Assembly: GCA_034687125.1 (NCBI GenBank) | Contig: JAQGBZ010000128.1 | Location: forward strand, 97,630 to 161,629 | DNA from: Neelides folsomi | Taxonomy: Eukaryota; Arthropoda; Collembola; Neelipleona; Neelidae | Direction: 5' to 3' | DNA: 64,000 bases | Translations under genes and position numbers: made by a program | Shown: piece after piece, positions 63,852 to 64,000 of the stretch | Layout of the letters: every line of letters starts with the position of its first letter | Numbering within the stretch: the first letter of the stretch is position 1 | The notes under the pieces: model-generated | The model's input: the letters and a program-made list of their open reading frames with translations, nothing else | What the model was told of the DNA's origin: nothing | Databases searched by the model: none

Positions 63852-64000
63852 GTAATTACACCCAATAATAATAATTATATTAATCGGTAGTAATTAATGA
63901 GTTTTTATCAAAACCTTCAATAATACTACTCATGAGCACGGGAGTTGTCAAAATCCCTTTTACGACTACCTTACATTCTTTTCTCAAATTATTCAGTATA

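Noticed and set aside
1-64000. CRISPR array, bacterial operon signals or viral replication genes
   Set aside because: Introns, splice signals and animal gene families throughout show nuclear animal DNA; no regularly spaced direct repeats were seen.

Overview
The window looks like arthropod nuclear DNA: very AT-rich intergenic and intronic sequence, spliced genes with canonical GT-AG introns, a CRF-like diuretic hormone, a peritrophin-type cuticle protein and a BEL/Pao retrotransposon. A crustacean, perhaps a caligid copepod, is my best guess, but nothing here proves the species. All exon models were assembled by eye from splice signals, reading-frame phase and family similarity.

Layout. 3.6-16.4 kb (+): a large secreted chitin-binding protein (one CBM14 domain, YLPP repeats, then a long Gln/Pro/Tyr-rich tail) in five exons with a 6.7-kb first intron. 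19.5-22.7 kb (-): a three-coding-exon precursor of the neuropeptide DH44; its last exon, which carries the hormone, has no ATG and is easily missed. A TATA/initiator pair and possible 5' noncoding exon lie near 28 kb. 28.85-32.98 kb (-): a decayed BEL/Pao element with GAGTA target duplications. 33-41 kb: AT-rich, gene-free, with small foldback elements. 42.0-43.2 kb (+): a Hairy/E(spl) (HES) repressor ending in WRPW, in a gene desert with GC-rich islands. 53.6-56.9 kb (+): DDX54 in ten exons. 58.2-59.0 kb (-): an unrecognised secreted protein, with a further open exon upstream. 60.3-61.2 kb (-): TRAPPC5, divergent from FIGNL1 (61.8 kb to the window edge, +).

How the genes relate. The housekeeping genes at the right (ribosome biogenesis, vesicle tethering, recombination) are compact with short introns. 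The regulated genes (cuticle protein, DH44, HES) have long introns or wide flanks, where the foldback elements and candidate regulatory modules sit. No operon-like coupling is seen.

Most worth a second look: the DH44 gene; two 80-bp hairpin elements whose stems differ by compensating base pairs; three 19-bp copies of TGGTA-N9-TACCA near 47.8 kb; two matching modules pairing a CSL-like site with two CGCGTG sites, 7.35 kb apart beside the HES gene; and the unidentified secreted protein. No tRNA, rRNA or CRISPR array was recognised.
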